A stretch of 40,826 bases of DNA from assembly GCA_024686215.1 (NCBI GenBank), contig JAIBDN010000018.1, positions 1-40,826 of the forward strand, read 5' to 3'. The stretch's first letter is position 1. Each line of letters begins with the position of its first letter. Positions 23,096-32,564 of the stretch are shown here, in pieces. The stretch comes from Gammaproteobacteria bacterium. Lineage in GTDB: Bacteria > Pseudomonadota > Gammaproteobacteria > Pseudomonadales > Halieaceae. The notes under the pieces were generated by a model. That model was not told where the DNA came from and searched no databases. It was given only the letters and a program-made list of their open reading frames with translations. The translations under genes and the position numbers were made by a program.

Positions 23096-23521
23096 ATGAG
23101 TCGTATCGTATTCAGTTGTATAGCCGTGCTGCTGGCAGCCAGTGCCTTCGCAGTAGATTTGACCGATAGTCAGCGCGCCGAGATCGAAGCGCGAATCGCG
23201 CCCGTTGGCGAAAGTTGCATGCAGGGCGATAACAGCTGTGGCGGTGCTGCGGCAGCGGTTGCCAGCAGCGGGCCGCGCTCTGGTGAAGACGTCTATAACG
23301 CCGCCTGTATGGCCTGTCACAGCACTGGCGCCGGTGGCGCCCCCAAGGTGGGTGATGTTGCCGCCTGGGCTGAGCGCATCGCTAAAGGTAACGACGCGCT
23401 GTACAGCAGCGGTGTCAATGGTGTTGCCGGCACCGGCATGATGGCAAAAGGTGGCTGCATGAACTGCTCCGACGAAGAGGTTCACGCCGCCGTAGATTAC
23501 ATGGTAGTCGGCAGCCAGTAA
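23096..23521 (+). CDS. Cytochrome c5 family c-type cytochrome
   Basis: A 141-residue periplasmic monohaem cytochrome. The signal peptide ends near 'ASAFAV'. Haem attaches at C71-x2-C74-H75 ('CMACH'). The sixth ligand is probably Met115 or Met116, and the C121-x2-C124 pair ('CMNC') is the disulfide typical of cytochrome c5. An N-terminal extension with two Cys (C41, C48) is also usual in this branch. It carries electrons between membrane respiratory complexes. The ATG at 23096 has AAGGAAG about eight bases upstream; GTG 23093 is the alternative. A strong intrinsic terminator follows, so the gene is monocistronic. Confidence 0.93.
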   Translation: MSRIVFSCIAVLLAASAFAVDLTDSQRAEIEARIAPVGESCMQGDNSCGGAAAAVASSGPRSGEDVYNAACMACHSTGAGGAPKVGDVAAWAERIAKGNDALYSSGVNGVAGTGMMAKGGCMNCSDEEVHAAVDYMVVGSQ

Positions 23522-23540
23522 CATCTTCGCCGTCAGCTAG

Positions 23541-23574
23541 AAAGCCGCAGCGTGAAAACCCTGCGGCTTTTTTT
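23541..23574 (+). terminator. Rho-independent terminator after cytochrome c5
   Basis: AAAGCCGCAG and CTGCGGCTTT form a perfect 10-bp stem with a 10-nt loop, and the T-run extends from the stem to 23574. It lies 20 bases after the cytochrome stop. Confidence 0.93.
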
Positions 23575-23634
23575 GTCCATGACCCACTATCACCAGTCTG
23601 CTAGAGTCCACGGACTGCTTCAGGGAGCTCCCCA

Positions 23635-24762
23635 GTGATCAAGGCCGTATTCTCCGTCTCTTTCCTAGCGTTGCTGCTGGTAGCCTGTGCTGCTGACGAG
23701 CCGCCGCCACGCGTGGTCGAAGTCGTTGTGGACGAAGTGGTATTGGAGCCTTACCGCCCCAAGTCAAAGTATGTGGGTCGCCTGCAGGCGCAGGATGATG
23801 TGGCCATCGAGGCGCGGGTGACCGGCTACCTGTTGTCACGCGAGTTTGCCGAAGGCGAACTGGTGCAGGCAAGGGATCTTCTGTACACCATCGACTCATC
23901 GGAATATCAGGCGGCGCTGGCCAGGGCCAATGCGGACCTGGCGGCCGCTGTCGCCAACCAGGCCAACGCGGTACGTAATTACAAACGCGGTCAGGATCTG
24001 TTGCCCAAAGGCGCCATATCAGAGGCGGAAATGGATGACCTTGAGGCCAGAAAGCTGGATGCCGATGCACGTATTGAGTCTGCTAATGCGCAGGTCACCA
24101 GTGCAGAAGTGAATCTTGGGTTCACCACGATAAATGCGCCGATTACCGGGCGCATTGGTCGCAGTAAGGCCAGTGTCGGCGACCTTGTAGGCCCCAACAC
24201 TGGCAGCCTTACCACCCTGGTGAGTATTGACCCTATTGAAGCCCTGTTCCAGATCAGCGAGGCGACCTATGTGTCGGCGATCGGTCGTGGACTGGGCAAT
24301 CAACTGGATGTAACGTCCCTGCGTCGTATCGAAGTGAGCCTGGAACTCACCAACGGTCTGCTCTACCCGGAAGTGGGTAAGATCGATTATTTCGCCAACC
24401 GCATAGATCAAAGCACCGGTACCCTGGAGACACGCGCGCTGATCCCCAATCCCCATTCCCTGCTGGTGCCGGGGCAGTATGTCCGGGTTATCCTGCAGGA
24501 CACGGAATTGCTCGAAGGTTTGTTCGTGGCGCAGTCTGCGGTGCAGGCCGATCAGCAGGGCAGCTTTGTGCTGACCGTGGATGGTGGTAGTACCGTGGTG
24601 CGGCGCAACGTGGATCTGGGTGCGCGCAACGATGACAAGGTGCTGGTGAACAAGGGACTCGACAAGGGCGATCGCGTGATAGTGCGGGGTCTGCAGCAGG
24701 TGCGCCCCGGCATGCCGGTAAAAATCAAGTCGCTGCTCGCTCCCCAGCAAGACCAGGGCTAG
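23635..24762 (+). CDS. RND efflux periplasmic adaptor (membrane fusion lipoprotein)
   Basis: A 375-residue AcrA/MexE-like adaptor. The signal peptide ends in the lipobox 'LLVACA' (Cys18). Barrel-sandwich and hairpin features include 'GRLQAQDDVAIEARVTGYLL', the coiled-coil hairpin at about 95-165 and 'INAPITGRIGRSKASVGDLV'. It links the inner-membrane pump to an outer-membrane channel. The start is GTG with AGGGAG eight bases upstream. The pump gene begins three bases after its stop. No outer-membrane factor gene is nearby, so a TolC-like channel encoded elsewhere would be needed. Confidence 0.95.
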   Translation: MIKAVFSVSFLALLLVACAADEPPPRVVEVVVDEVVLEPYRPKSKYVGRLQAQDDVAIEARVTGYLLSREFAEGELVQARDLLYTIDSSEYQAALARANADLAAAVANQANAVRNYKRGQDLLPKGAISEAEMDDLEARKLDADARIESANAQVTSAEVNLGFTTINAPITGRIGRSKASVGDLVGPNTGSLTTLVSIDPIEALFQISEATYVSAIGRGLGNQLDVTSLRRIEVSLELTNGLLYPEVGKIDYFANRIDQSTGTLETRALIPNPHSLLVPGQYVRVILQDTELLEGLFVAQSAVQADQQGSFVLTVDGGSTVVRRNVDLGARNDDKVLVNKGLDKGDRVIVRGLQQVRPGMPVKIKSLLAPQQDQG

Positions 24763-24765
24763 CGC

Positions 24766-27700
24766 ATGTTCAGTGCCTTTTTCATTGAGCGCCCCAAATT
24801 TGCCCTGGTTATTGCCATTGTAATGACCCTGGCGGGCGGCCTGTCGATCTACATGCTGCCGATCACTGAATACCCCACCATATCGCCGCCCAGCATACGT
24901 GTCAGTGGGGTCTATCCGGGCGCCTCTGCCGATGTGGTAGAAGCCACGGTAGGCACGCCCATAGAAGACGCGGTGAATGGCGTGGAGGATATGATTTATA
25001 TGTCCTCTAAAAGCGCCAACGATGGCAGCTACAGTTTGACCGTCACCTTTGCGGTGGGCTCTGACCCCGACATGGCCCTGGTACGGGTGCAGAACCGGGT
25101 GAAACTGGCCGAGCCCTCGCTGCCGGCGGAAGTGACCGCCATGGGCCTGAATATTGAAGAGCGCTCGCCGGATATGCTGAAAATCATCAGCTTCACCTCG
25201 CCGGATGAGTCCCTGGACTACAAGTTCATCTCCAACTACGTGAAGATCAATGTGCAGAGCGCCATGGCGCGGATAAACGGTGTCTCATCCGCTGATATCC
25301 TTGGCGAGGCCGATTATTCCATGCGCCTGTGGCTGGATCCCAACCGGATGGCGAATCTCGGCCTGTCGGTGATGGATATACGCAACGCCTTGCGTGAGCA
25401 AAATATCCAGGTGGCCGCGGGCAAGATAGGTGCTCCCCCCTTTGACGGTGAGTTGCAAACTGAATATACCTTGCAGACCAAGGGGCGACTGCAGGAAGTG
25501 GGTGAGTTTGAAAATATCGTGCTGCGCGCCCACGACGACGGCTCGGCGATTTATCTGCGCGATGTTGCGCGCATCGAGTTGGGGCAGTCGGAATATAATT
25601 TCTACGGTGAGATCAATGGTAAGCCGGCGGTAAATGTAGCGCTGTATCTGCTGGCGGACGCCAATGCCCTGGCCGCGGGTGCGGCGGTGGACGCCCGGGT
25701 GGCGGAACTGGCCCAGTACTTCCCCGATGGGCTGGAATACATTATCAGCTATGACACCACTCGCTATGTTTCTACAGCGGTGAATCAGGTGGTGATCTCA
25801 TTGTTTCAGGCGGTGGCGCTGGTGATCGCCATTACGTTTCTATTTCTTGGCAACTGGCGCGCTGCGCTGATACCCACCGTCGCGATCCCCGTGTCATTGG
25901 TGGCCACCTTTGCGGTGCTGTTGTCCGTCGGTATGTCCATTAATACGGTGACCCTGTTTGGCCTGATACTGGCGATCGGTATCGTGGTGGACGACGCGAT
26001 TCTGGTGATTGAAAACTGTGACCGACATATGCGCGCCGACCCCACTATGAGCGCCCGGGAAGCTGCTCTGATTACCATGCGTGAAGTCGGCGGAGCCATT
26101 ATTGCGACCACACTGGTGCTGCTGGCGGTGTTTATCCCGGTGGCCATGCTGCCGGGTATTACCGGCGAAATGTATCGCCAGTTTGCGGTGACCATCTGTG
26201 TTGCCGTGGTATTTTCTTCTATCAACGCGCTCACCCTTAGCCCCGCCTTGTGCGGCCTGCTACTGAAACCGGGCGAGAGAAAAGACGCGCGCTGGTACCG
26301 GGGCTTCCTGGGATTCTTCGAGCGCATAACCCTGGGCTACGACAAAGGTGTGCAGTGGGTGTTGCGCAAGCTGCTCATTGTGGGGTTGATATTCCTCGCA
26401 TGGATGGGTGCGCTGGGCCTGGGTGTCCTCAATACACCAACCGGATTTGTGCCCGGTGAGGACAAGGGACTTTTACTGGTCAATGTGCAACTGCCGGATG
26501 CGTCTTCTTTGTCGCGGACCAAGCATGCGGTAGACAAGGTGACCGCGATACTGTCACAGGACCCTGCGGTAGAGTCGGTGACGTCCATTACCGGCTACTC
26601 GGTGCTTAACGGCGCTATGACCAGTAACGGCGGCACCCTGTTCGTGGTGTTAAAGCATTGGGACGAGAGAACGCAGCGCAAGGACGTGGTATTTAATGTG
26701 GTTCGGCGGATCAACGGTCGGGCCTTTGCCCAGGTACCGGAAGCCCAGGTGTTTGCGATGGCACCACCGGCAGTGCCTGGTATGGGGGCGGTGGGTGGCC
26801 TGGAGTTGATGCTGCAGGACACCCTGGCGCGACCGCCTGCAGAACTTGCTGCGGTGCTCAACAATGTCATCGTCGACGGTAATCAGACGCGCGGTTTGCA
26901 GGGCGTATTCAGTACCTATCGGGCTAACGTCCCGCAATACTTTATTGACGTGGACCGGGTAAAGGCGAAGACCCTGGGCGTCTCCCTGTCGGAAATATTC
27001 GCCACACTGCAGGCGCAGATGGGCTCTTTGTATATCAACGATTTCAATAAATTCGGCCAGACCTACAAGGTGATCATGCAGGCCGAGTCTCCCTATCGCT
27101 CAGACCTGTCGGACCTGGATCATTTTTATGTCAAATCATCCAATGGCCACATGGTACCCCTGAGCACGCTGGTCACCACCCACCCGATCCTGGGTCCAGA
27201 TGTGGCGCAGCGTTATAACCTGTATCGCGCCGCCTCGGTACGCGCCAATACCGCCCCCGGCTATAGCACTGGCCAGGCGATGACTGCCTTCGAGAAACTG
27301 GCCGCCGACGTGCTGCCAGCCGGCTACCGCATTGAGTGGACGGGCATGGCTTTCCAGGAAAAAGAGGCAGGCAGGACAGCAATTTTTGCCTACACCCTGG
27401 CGCTGATATTCGTGTACCTGTTCCTGGTGGCCCAGTATGAAAGCTGGTCAGTTCCCGTGGCGATCATCCTGGTGGTACCGATGGCAATTGGGGGGGCTGT
27501 GGCTGCGTTGCTGATGACCGGCGTGGCGCTTAACCTGTATGCCCAAATCGGTGTGGTGCTGCTGATTGGTATGGCGGCGAAGAATGCGATTTTGATTGTC
27601 GAATTCGCCAGACAGCTGCGCGAGCGCGACGGCCAGGAAATCCTGGTGGCTGCACGCGAGGCGGGGCGACTGCGTTTTCGTGCGGTATGTATGACTGCGG

Positions 27701-27915
27701 TGTCCTTTATTCTCGGTATCATGCCGCTGGTACTGGCTACCGGTGCTGGCGCCTTCGGGCAACGCTCGCTGGGGATTACCGTATTCGGCGGTATGCTCGC
27801 TGCCCTACTGGTCGGTACATTCTTTATCCCTGGTTTCTACGCCATTGTGCAAAGCACTAGAGAAAAGCTTAAGCGCAAGCTGGGTATGTCTGTGCCTGGC
27901 GATTCCGCTTCCTAA
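24766..27915 (+). CDS. RND multidrug efflux permease (AcrB/HAE1 type)
   Basis: A 1049-residue inner-membrane proton-driven pump, the normal AcrB size. The N-terminal '[21 protein letters not shown]' and '[24 protein letters not shown]' are HAE1 signatures. TM4 '[17 protein letters not shown]' carries the paired Asp of the proton relay, and the C-terminal half has '[19 protein letters not shown]'. Two large periplasmic loops hold the porter and docking domains. Substrates cannot be read from sequence; drugs, dyes or solvents are usual. It forms an operon with the upstream adaptor. The next gene starts 16 bases later and may be co-transcribed. Confidence 0.97.
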   Translation: MFSAFFIERPKFALVIAIVMTLAGGLSIYMLPITEYPTISPPSIRVSGVYPGASADVVEATVGTPIEDAVNGVEDMIYMSSKSANDGSYSLTVTFAVGSDPDMALVRVQNRVKLAEPSLPAEVTAMGLNIEERSPDMLKIISFTSPDESLDYKFISNYVKINVQSAMARINGVSSADILGEADYSMRLWLDPNRMANLGLSVMDIRNALREQNIQVAAGKIGAPPFDGELQTEYTLQTKGRLQEVGEFENIVLRAHDDGSAIYLRDVARIELGQSEYNFYGEINGKPAVNVALYLLADANALAAGAAVDARVAELAQYFPDGLEYIISYDTTRYVSTAVNQVVISLFQAVALVIAITFLFLGNWRAALIPTVAIPVSLVATFAVLLSVGMSINTVTLFGLILAIGIVVDDAILVIENCDRHMRADPTMSAREAALITMREVGGAIIATTLVLLAVFIPVAMLPGITGEMYRQFAVTICVAVVFSSINALTLSPALCGLLLKPGERKDARWYRGFLGFFERITLGYDKGVQWVLRKLLIVGLIFLAWMGALGLGVLNTPTGFVPGEDKGLLLVNVQLPDASSLSRTKHAVDKVTAILSQDPAVESVTSITGYSVLNGAMTSNGGTLFVVLKHWDERTQRKDVVFNVVRRINGRAFAQVPEAQVFAMAPPAVPGMGAVGGLELMLQDTLARPPAELAAVLNNVIVDGNQTRGLQGVFSTYRANVPQYFIDVDRVKAKTLGVSLSEIFATLQAQMGSLYINDFNKFGQTYKVIMQAESPYRSDLSDLDHFYVKSSNGHMVPLSTLVTTHPILGPDVAQRYNLYRAASVRANTAPGYSTGQAMTAFEKLAADVLPAGYRIEWTGMAFQEKEAGRTAIFAYTLALIFVYLFLVAQYESWSVPVAIILVVPMAIGGAVAALLMTGVALNLYAQIGVVLLIGMAAKNAILIVEFARQLRERDGQEILVAAREAGRLRFRAVCMTAVSFILGIMPLVLATGAGAFGQRSLGITVFGGMLAALLVGTFFIPGFYAIVQSTREKLKRKLGMSVPGDSAS

Positions 27916-27931
27916 CGCTTATGTGTCCGCC

Positions 27932-28252
27932 ATGAAGCTGGTCTATACCCATCCCAGTCACATTATTGTGTCGCAGGCGCGCAGTGCGCTGGATATGGCG
28001 GGAATAAAATGTAGCATGCGCAATGAATACGCCTCCGGGGCACTGGGGGAATTGGCCCCTATCGATACCTGGCCTGAGCTCTGGGTAATGCGTGACCGGG
28101 ACTACGAGATGGCAGCGCGCATTGTTGAGCAGCTATCGGTCGCCACGCAAGAAGCGGATTGGCAATGCGCACAATGTGGCAATGCCAGTCCTGCTACCTT
28201 TGATTTATGCTGGCATTGTGCCGGCGAGCGTTACGCTTCTATTGCACCGTGA
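27932..28252 (+). CDS. DUF2007 (putative signal transducing) protein with C-terminal zinc ribbon
   Basis: A 106-residue soluble protein. The first 70 residues fit DUF2007: 'MKLVYTHPSHIIVSQARSAL', 'GIKCSMRNEYASGALGELAP' and 'PELWVMRDRDYEMA'. The last 35 residues add a zinc ribbon, C-x2-C (CAQC) then C-x2-C (CWHC). Function is unknown. I chose ATG 27932; GTG 27923 would add three residues, and neither has a clear Shine-Dalgarno, so coupling to the RND gene is possible. Its 3' end overlaps the oppositely oriented DUF4399 gene by 14 bases. Confidence 0.85.
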   Translation: MKLVYTHPSHIIVSQARSALDMAGIKCSMRNEYASGALGELAPIDTWPELWVMRDRDYEMAARIVEQLSVATQEADWQCAQCGNASPATFDLCWHCAGERYASIAP

Positions 28253-28664
28253 TGGTGATTTTCTGCGAAACCACGGCGGGGTCATGGGGTACATGGGTCA
28301 TGTCTCCCAGTAATAGCTGCAAGGTGTGTTTCCCCGGCGTTAACTCAATGGTCGTTTCTGTTTGACCGCCGCCAAAATGCACGTGCTGTGCATCCGCGGG
28401 CAGCGGCTTGTCCAGAGCGGGCACCTCGGCCAGATCAATCAGCAGGTGGTGGTGTCCGGTGTTGTTACGATCAGTACCCGCCGGGGCTACGCCCATGCCA
28501 GATAAACCAAAACGCACGGTGACCGGATTGCTGACGGTAGCGCCATCCAGTGGGGAAATAATGTAAACGGCAGCGCCCTCAGGTGCAGGGGTACGCGCGA
28601 AGCTGGGGCCGCTGAGCAGCAGAAAACATGACATTGCGACAAACGCTATATTCTTTATGGGCAT
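28239..28664 (-). CDS. DUF4399 secreted protein
   Basis: A 141-residue protein with a signal peptide (1 to about 23, 'GPSFA') and a single DUF4399 domain: 'VYIISPLDGATVSNPVTVRFGLSGMGVAPAG', 'TGHHHLLID', 'HFGGGQTETTIELTPGKHTLQLLLGD'. The three consecutive histidines and the later HVHFGGGQ motif suggest metal binding, but family function is unknown. GAGAAG lies about ten bases before the ATG. It is periplasmic or exported. Confidence 0.88.
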   Translation of the reverse strand: MPIKNIAFVAMSCFLLLSGPSFARTPAPEGAAVYIISPLDGATVSNPVTVRFGLSGMGVAPAGTDRNNTGHHHLLIDLAEVPALDKPLPADAQHVHFGGGQTETTIELTPGKHTLQLLLGDMTHVPHDPAVVSQKITITVQ

Positions 28665-28726
28665 GGCAAATGACTTCTCTTTAAGTGTTGTTGATACGCA
28701 TAGTACTGCATGCTGCTGGGCTCACG

Positions 28727-30724
28727 CTATGCGAATAGGTCTTTAAGTCCAGCCAGCGTTTCCTGGCCGCGCTCTTCGTTGGCTTCCTGGGTTTCCGCTC
28801 CACCGCCCTGAAATTGCAGGTCATCCTGGGGCAGTTCATCGATAAAGCGGCTGGGCTCGCAATTGATCGTTTCACCAAATTGACGCCGTTTTGTGGCCAT
28901 GGTCATGGCCAGTGTCTGTTGCGCCCGGGTGATGCCTACATAGGCCAGGCGCCGCTCCTCCTCGATATTACCCTCTTCCACGCTGGCGCGATGGGGTAAC
29001 AGGTTCTCTTCCATACCAATGATAAATACGTGAGGGAACTCCAGACCCTTGGAGGAGTGCATGGTCATCAGCTGCACATTGTCCGGGCTGGAATCTTCTT
29101 CTTCCTGTTGTTCCAGCATATCGCGCAGTACCAGGCGCGATATGGCTTCGTCCAGGCCCACCTGGTCGTCGTCCATCACCCTCTGCAGGCTGTCTATGAG
29201 GAAATGCACGTTACCCATGCGCCGCTGGGCCACATCTTCGGAGGAGCTCAGTTGGTTCAGCCATTCCTCGTACTGCATGTCACGAACCATCTGGCGCACG
29301 CCGGACACGCTGCTGTTGCCGTCACATTGCCGGCGTATGTTATCCATCCAGTTACGGAACTCGCGCAGTCGCTGCAGTCCCGCTTCGGGAACATGCTCCG
29401 AACCGATGCGCCCGCAGGCCTGGTTGAGGCTGCAGTGCTGGGTATTGGCGAAATTGCCCAGCGCTTCCAGGGTAGAGGCGCCCAGTTTGCGCCGCGGAAC
29501 ATTGGCTATACGCAGGAACGCGTTGTCGTCATTTTCATTAATCACCAGGCGCAGGTAGGACATGATGTCCTTCACCTCGTTGCGCGCGAAGAAAGAGGTG
29601 CCGCCGCTGAGGTGATAGGGCACTTGCTGCTGTTGCAGCGCCAGCTCAATAAGCCTGGACTGGTGGTTGCCACGGTAGAGTATTGCGTAGTCGCCAAAGC
29701 GGGTGCGCTTGCGCAGCTTGTGATCCAGTATCTCAGCCACTACCTGGTCAGCCTCGTGCTGCTCATCGCTGCAGCGAATGACCCGCAGCGGGTCGCCGTA
29801 GCCGATTTCTGACCACAGTTGCTTGTCGAATACGTGGGCGTTGTTGGCAATCAGGGTGTTGGCGGCCTTGAGGATGCGTGATGTGGAGCGGTAGTTTTGT
29901 TCCAGCTTCACCAGCTTCAGTCCCGGAAAATCTTCCTGCAACTGCACCAGGTTCTCCGGCCTTGCGCCGCGCCAGGCATAGATGGACTGGTCATCGTCGC
30001 CTACTACGGTGAGCCCGGCGCGCACACCGATCAACTGCTTTACTAACAGGTACTGGCTGGAATTGGTGTCCTGGTATTCGTCCACCAGCAGGTAATGTAT
30101 CTGGTTTTGCCACTTCTCCAGGATCTCAGGGTGGTGCTCGAACACCACGGTGGGCAACATGATGAGGTCGTCAAAATCCAGGGCGTTATAGGCCTTCAGC
30201 GCGCGCTTGTAGCGCAAATAGGCCTGGGCACAGAGTATGTCGGCGGGACTTTTGGCAGTGGCTAGCGCCTGTTCCGGCAGTATCCGGTCATTCTTCCAAT
30301 TGGATATACGCTGCTGGATGATGCCTGCCTGATCGCCCTCGGCGCCGTGCTCTTGTATCAGCAGGTCCTTGATCAGGGTCTGGGTATCCTGATTGTCGAA
30401 AATAGAGAAACCGTTCTTCAGTCCCAGTAGTTTGCGCTCGGTGCGAATGATCTTCAGACCCAGCTGGTGAAAAGTGCTGACGGTTAATCCCTCGGAGGCG
30501 TTGCCCCCGAGGATTTTACCCACACGCTCTTTCATTTCCCGGGCGGCCTTGTTGGTAAAGGTCACCGCCGCGATACGGCTGGCCTTGATGCCACAGGTTT
30601 CTACCAGGTAGGCGATCTTCTGCGTGATCACGCTGGTTTTACCGCTGCCGGCACCGGCCAGTACCAGCAGGGGGCCGTCTATATAACGGACGGCTTCGCG
30701 TTGGCGGGGGTTGAGTTTAGTCAC
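28727..30724 (-). CDS. rep: ATP-dependent DNA helicase Rep
   Basis: A 665-residue superfamily 1A helicase (E. coli Rep is 673). It has the Q motif 'LNPRQREAV', Walker A 'GAGSGKT' (24-30), 'TFTNKAAREMKERV', 'VDEYQDTN' (motif II), 'VGDDDQSIYAWRGA' (motif III), 'LEQNYRST' (IV), 'TMHSSKGLEFPHV' (V) and 'VGITRAQ' (VI). The 'SNWKND' and 'LDFDDLI' segments match Rep rather than UvrD. It unwinds DNA 3'-5' and clears proteins ahead of replication forks. The frame extends upstream into ppnP, but GTG 30724, giving MTKLNPRQ, is the family start. Its Shine-Dalgarno is weak. It follows ppnP by 22 bases. Confidence 0.95.
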   Translation of the reverse strand: MTKLNPRQREAVRYIDGPLLVLAGAGSGKTSVITQKIAYLVETCGIKASRIAAVTFTNKAAREMKERVGKILGGNASEGLTVSTFHQLGLKIIRTERKLLGLKNGFSIFDNQDTQTLIKDLLIQEHGAEGDQAGIIQQRISNWKNDRILPEQALATAKSPADILCAQAYLRYKRALKAYNALDFDDLIMLPTVVFEHHPEILEKWQNQIHYLLVDEYQDTNSSQYLLVKQLIGVRAGLTVVGDDDQSIYAWRGARPENLVQLQEDFPGLKLVKLEQNYRSTSRILKAANTLIANNAHVFDKQLWSEIGYGDPLRVIRCSDEQHEADQVVAEILDHKLRKRTRFGDYAILYRGNHQSRLIELALQQQQVPYHLSGGTSFFARNEVKDIMSYLRLVINENDDNAFLRIANVPRRKLGASTLEALGNFANTQHCSLNQACGRIGSEHVPEAGLQRLREFRNWMDNIRRQCDGNSSVSGVRQMVRDMQYEEWLNQLSSSEDVAQRRMGNVHFLIDSLQRVMDDDQVGLDEAISRLVLRDMLEQQEEEDSSPDNVQLMTMHSSKGLEFPHVFIIGMEENLLPHRASVEEGNIEEERRLAYVGITRAQQTLAMTMATKRRQFGETINCEPSRFIDELPQDDLQFQGGGAETQEANEERGQETLAGLKDLFA

Positions 30725-30746
30725 GGGATCAGTATGCGCAGTTGGG

Positions 30747-31028
30747 CTATTGGTAAGTGCACAAATAGGCGGTTTCCACCGCGACTTTGAGCTGGAATTT
30801 TTCGTTGGCCGCAACGATGAAGCTGTCTCCGGCGTTAAACGTGTGCCATTGCTCACTGCCGGGAAGCTTTGCCGTTAAAGCGCCACTGACCACCGTCATG
30901 GTTTCCTTCTGCGAGGTGCCAAATTCGAATTCGCCGACGGCCATCACACCAACGGTGGCGGGCAGGGTTGCGCTCTGAAAGGCAATAGAGGCGACTTGAC
31001 CGTCGAAATACTGATTGATGTCGAACAT
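30747..31028 (-). CDS. ppnP: Pyrimidine/purine nucleoside phosphorylase
   Basis: A 93-residue cupin protein of the PpnP (YaiE, DUF1255) family: '[13 protein letters not shown]', '[25 protein letters not shown]' and '[13 protein letters not shown]', ending 'YLCTYQ'. E. coli PpnP (94 residues) phosphorolyses many nucleosides to base plus ribose 1-phosphate. Length and sequence agree well. A perfect AAGGAG lies five bases before the ATG. It is likely co-transcribed with the downstream rep gene. Confidence 0.94.
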   Translation of the reverse strand: MFDINQYFDGQVASIAFQSATLPATVGVMAVGEFEFGTSQKETMTVVSGALTAKLPGSEQWHTFNAGDSFIVAANEKFQLKVAVETAYLCTYQ

Positions 31029-31333
31029 GCAGGCTCCTTGCCACAGGTGGGTTAAGCGGGATCAGGCGTGGCGCGGGGATTCTCCCCTTTTTCGGCACCG
31101 AAGGGAAAAGGAAAAGCACTTGCGCTGGAAAATAATTGTTCTGCGGTGGTTGGCTGAATATGTCAGCGCTTTGTGGCCGCAGGATACAGTCGCCTGGCGG
31201 GCATAGTTTAAATGGCCATACACCCCCCCTGTATTGTTCGCGGTAGCTTGAGCTTGTAGCCCCATCCGGTATGTTGGCAGCCCTCAGAATGGCAGTGCTG
31301 CGGCACCCATGCAATGGACAAAAGAGATAAGCC
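31029..31333. other. Divergent intergenic region (ppnP / thiolase)
   Basis: These 305 bases hold no credible gene. An imperfect inverted repeat (CCCTTTTTCGG with CCGAAGGG, around 31084-31110) is the only structure I see. No clear FadR-type or other fatty-acid regulator site was recognised upstream of the thiolase gene. Confidence 0.4.
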
Positions 31334-32536
31334 ATGACTAATGACGCCTTTATCTACGACGCTATGCGCACCCCGCGGGGCAAAGGCAAGCCAGGTGGTG
31401 GCCTCTACGAGGTCAAGCCCATCGACCTGGTGAGCAATTTGCTGGAGGCAATGAAATCGCGGCACGACCTGGATACCAGCCAGGTTGAAGACGTGATTCT
31501 GGCTACCGGTGAGCCGGTTAACGAGCAGGGGCAGAATATCGCCAAGACGGCGCTGGTCTACTCCAGCTGGGATGACATCACCGTGGGAGCGCAGCTGCAT
31601 CGCTACTGTGCCGGCGGTCTGGACGCGGTGAATACGATTGCCATGAAGATTATGTCCGGCATGGAGTCCATGGGGGCTGCTGGCGGTGTTGAGAGTATGT
31701 CCCGCCTGGGTATTGGCGCCAGCGGTGCGGCCGCCGGTGACGCCTGGGTGGCAATGCGCAGTTACGGTATTTCCCAGGGCCTGGGAGCGGATCTGATGGC
31801 CGCACAGGACGGTTTTACCCGCGAGGATGTGGATCGCTACGCCTGTCAGTCCCAGCAGCGGGCGGCACATGCCCGGGATAACGGCTATTTCGATAAATCC
31901 ATGGTGCCGGTAAAGGATCTCAACGGTGTGACCGTGTTGGGTCACGATGAGCTGATTCGACCTACAGACCTGGATGGCCTGGGCAAGCTCAAGCCGTCTT
32001 TCACCATGTTCAACGACTATGGCCACGGTGATTTTCTCAAGTTCAAATATCCTGAGGTAGAGCGCGTGGAGTGTATTCACACGCCCGGCAACTCTTCCGG
32101 GGTTGTCGATGGCGCGTCGCTGGTGTTGCTGGGTAACAAGCAGGCCGGAGCAGACCAGGGCCTGCAGCCGCGGGCGCGTATTGTCTCCTGTGCGGTGACT
32201 GGCAGTGAGCCCACCATCATGCTGGCGGGTCCGGCCCCGGCGACCCGTAAGGCCCTGGAGCTGGCAAACATGACCACCTCAGATATCGACCTGTTCGAGC
32301 TCAACGAAGCCTTTGCCTCTGTGGTGCTGCGCTACCAGCGGTTGCTGGATATTGCCGACGATAAAATTAACGTGAATGGCGGTGCGATTGCCATGGGTCA
32401 TCCTATCGGTGCTACCGGTGCCATGATTCTGGGCAGCGTTCTGGATGAGTTGGAGCGCCGGGATCTGAATACCGCATTGGTGACCTTGTGTGCCGGTGGT
32501 GGTATTGGCATCGCCACTATCATCGAGCGCGTTTGA
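31334..32536 (+). CDS. Acetyl-CoA C-acyltransferase (thiolase)
   Basis: A 400-residue thiolase. Catalytic residues are the nucleophile Cys92 ('RYCAGGLDA'), 'NEAFA', His356 ('GHPIGATG') and Cys386 ('LCAGGGIG'). It cleaves 3-ketoacyl-CoA with CoA or runs the reverse Claisen condensation. Its immediate partner is a multifunctional beta-oxidation protein 28 bases downstream, so degradation of fatty acids is the likely role. It is FadA/FadI-like rather than a clear PhaA. Start ATG has a modest GAGATAAG Shine-Dalgarno. Confidence 0.94.
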   Translation: MTNDAFIYDAMRTPRGKGKPGGGLYEVKPIDLVSNLLEAMKSRHDLDTSQVEDVILATGEPVNEQGQNIAKTALVYSSWDDITVGAQLHRYCAGGLDAVNTIAMKIMSGMESMGAAGGVESMSRLGIGASGAAAGDAWVAMRSYGISQGLGADLMAAQDGFTREDVDRYACQSQQRAAHARDNGYFDKSMVPVKDLNGVTVLGHDELIRPTDLDGLGKLKPSFTMFNDYGHGDFLKFKYPEVERVECIHTPGNSSGVVDGASLVLLGNKQAGADQGLQPRARIVSCAVTGSEPTIMLAGPAPATRKALELANMTTSDIDLFELNEAFASVVLRYQRLLDIADDKINVNGGAIAMGHPIGATGAMILGSVLDELERRDLNTALVTLCAGGGIGIATIIERV

Positions 32537-32564
32537 GCGAAGACAGAATTGGAGTAGACAGGAA

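Noticed and set aside
30725..30856. Extended N-terminus of Rep (44 further codons)
   Set aside because: It overlaps the well-supported ppnP gene. Rep homologues begin at the position of GTG 30724.
31208..32080. A 290-codon open frame on the minus strand opposite the thiolase gene
   Set aside because: It lies antisense to strongly conserved thiolase sequence and has no recognisable domain or ribosome-binding site. It is an artefact of high-GC codon bias.
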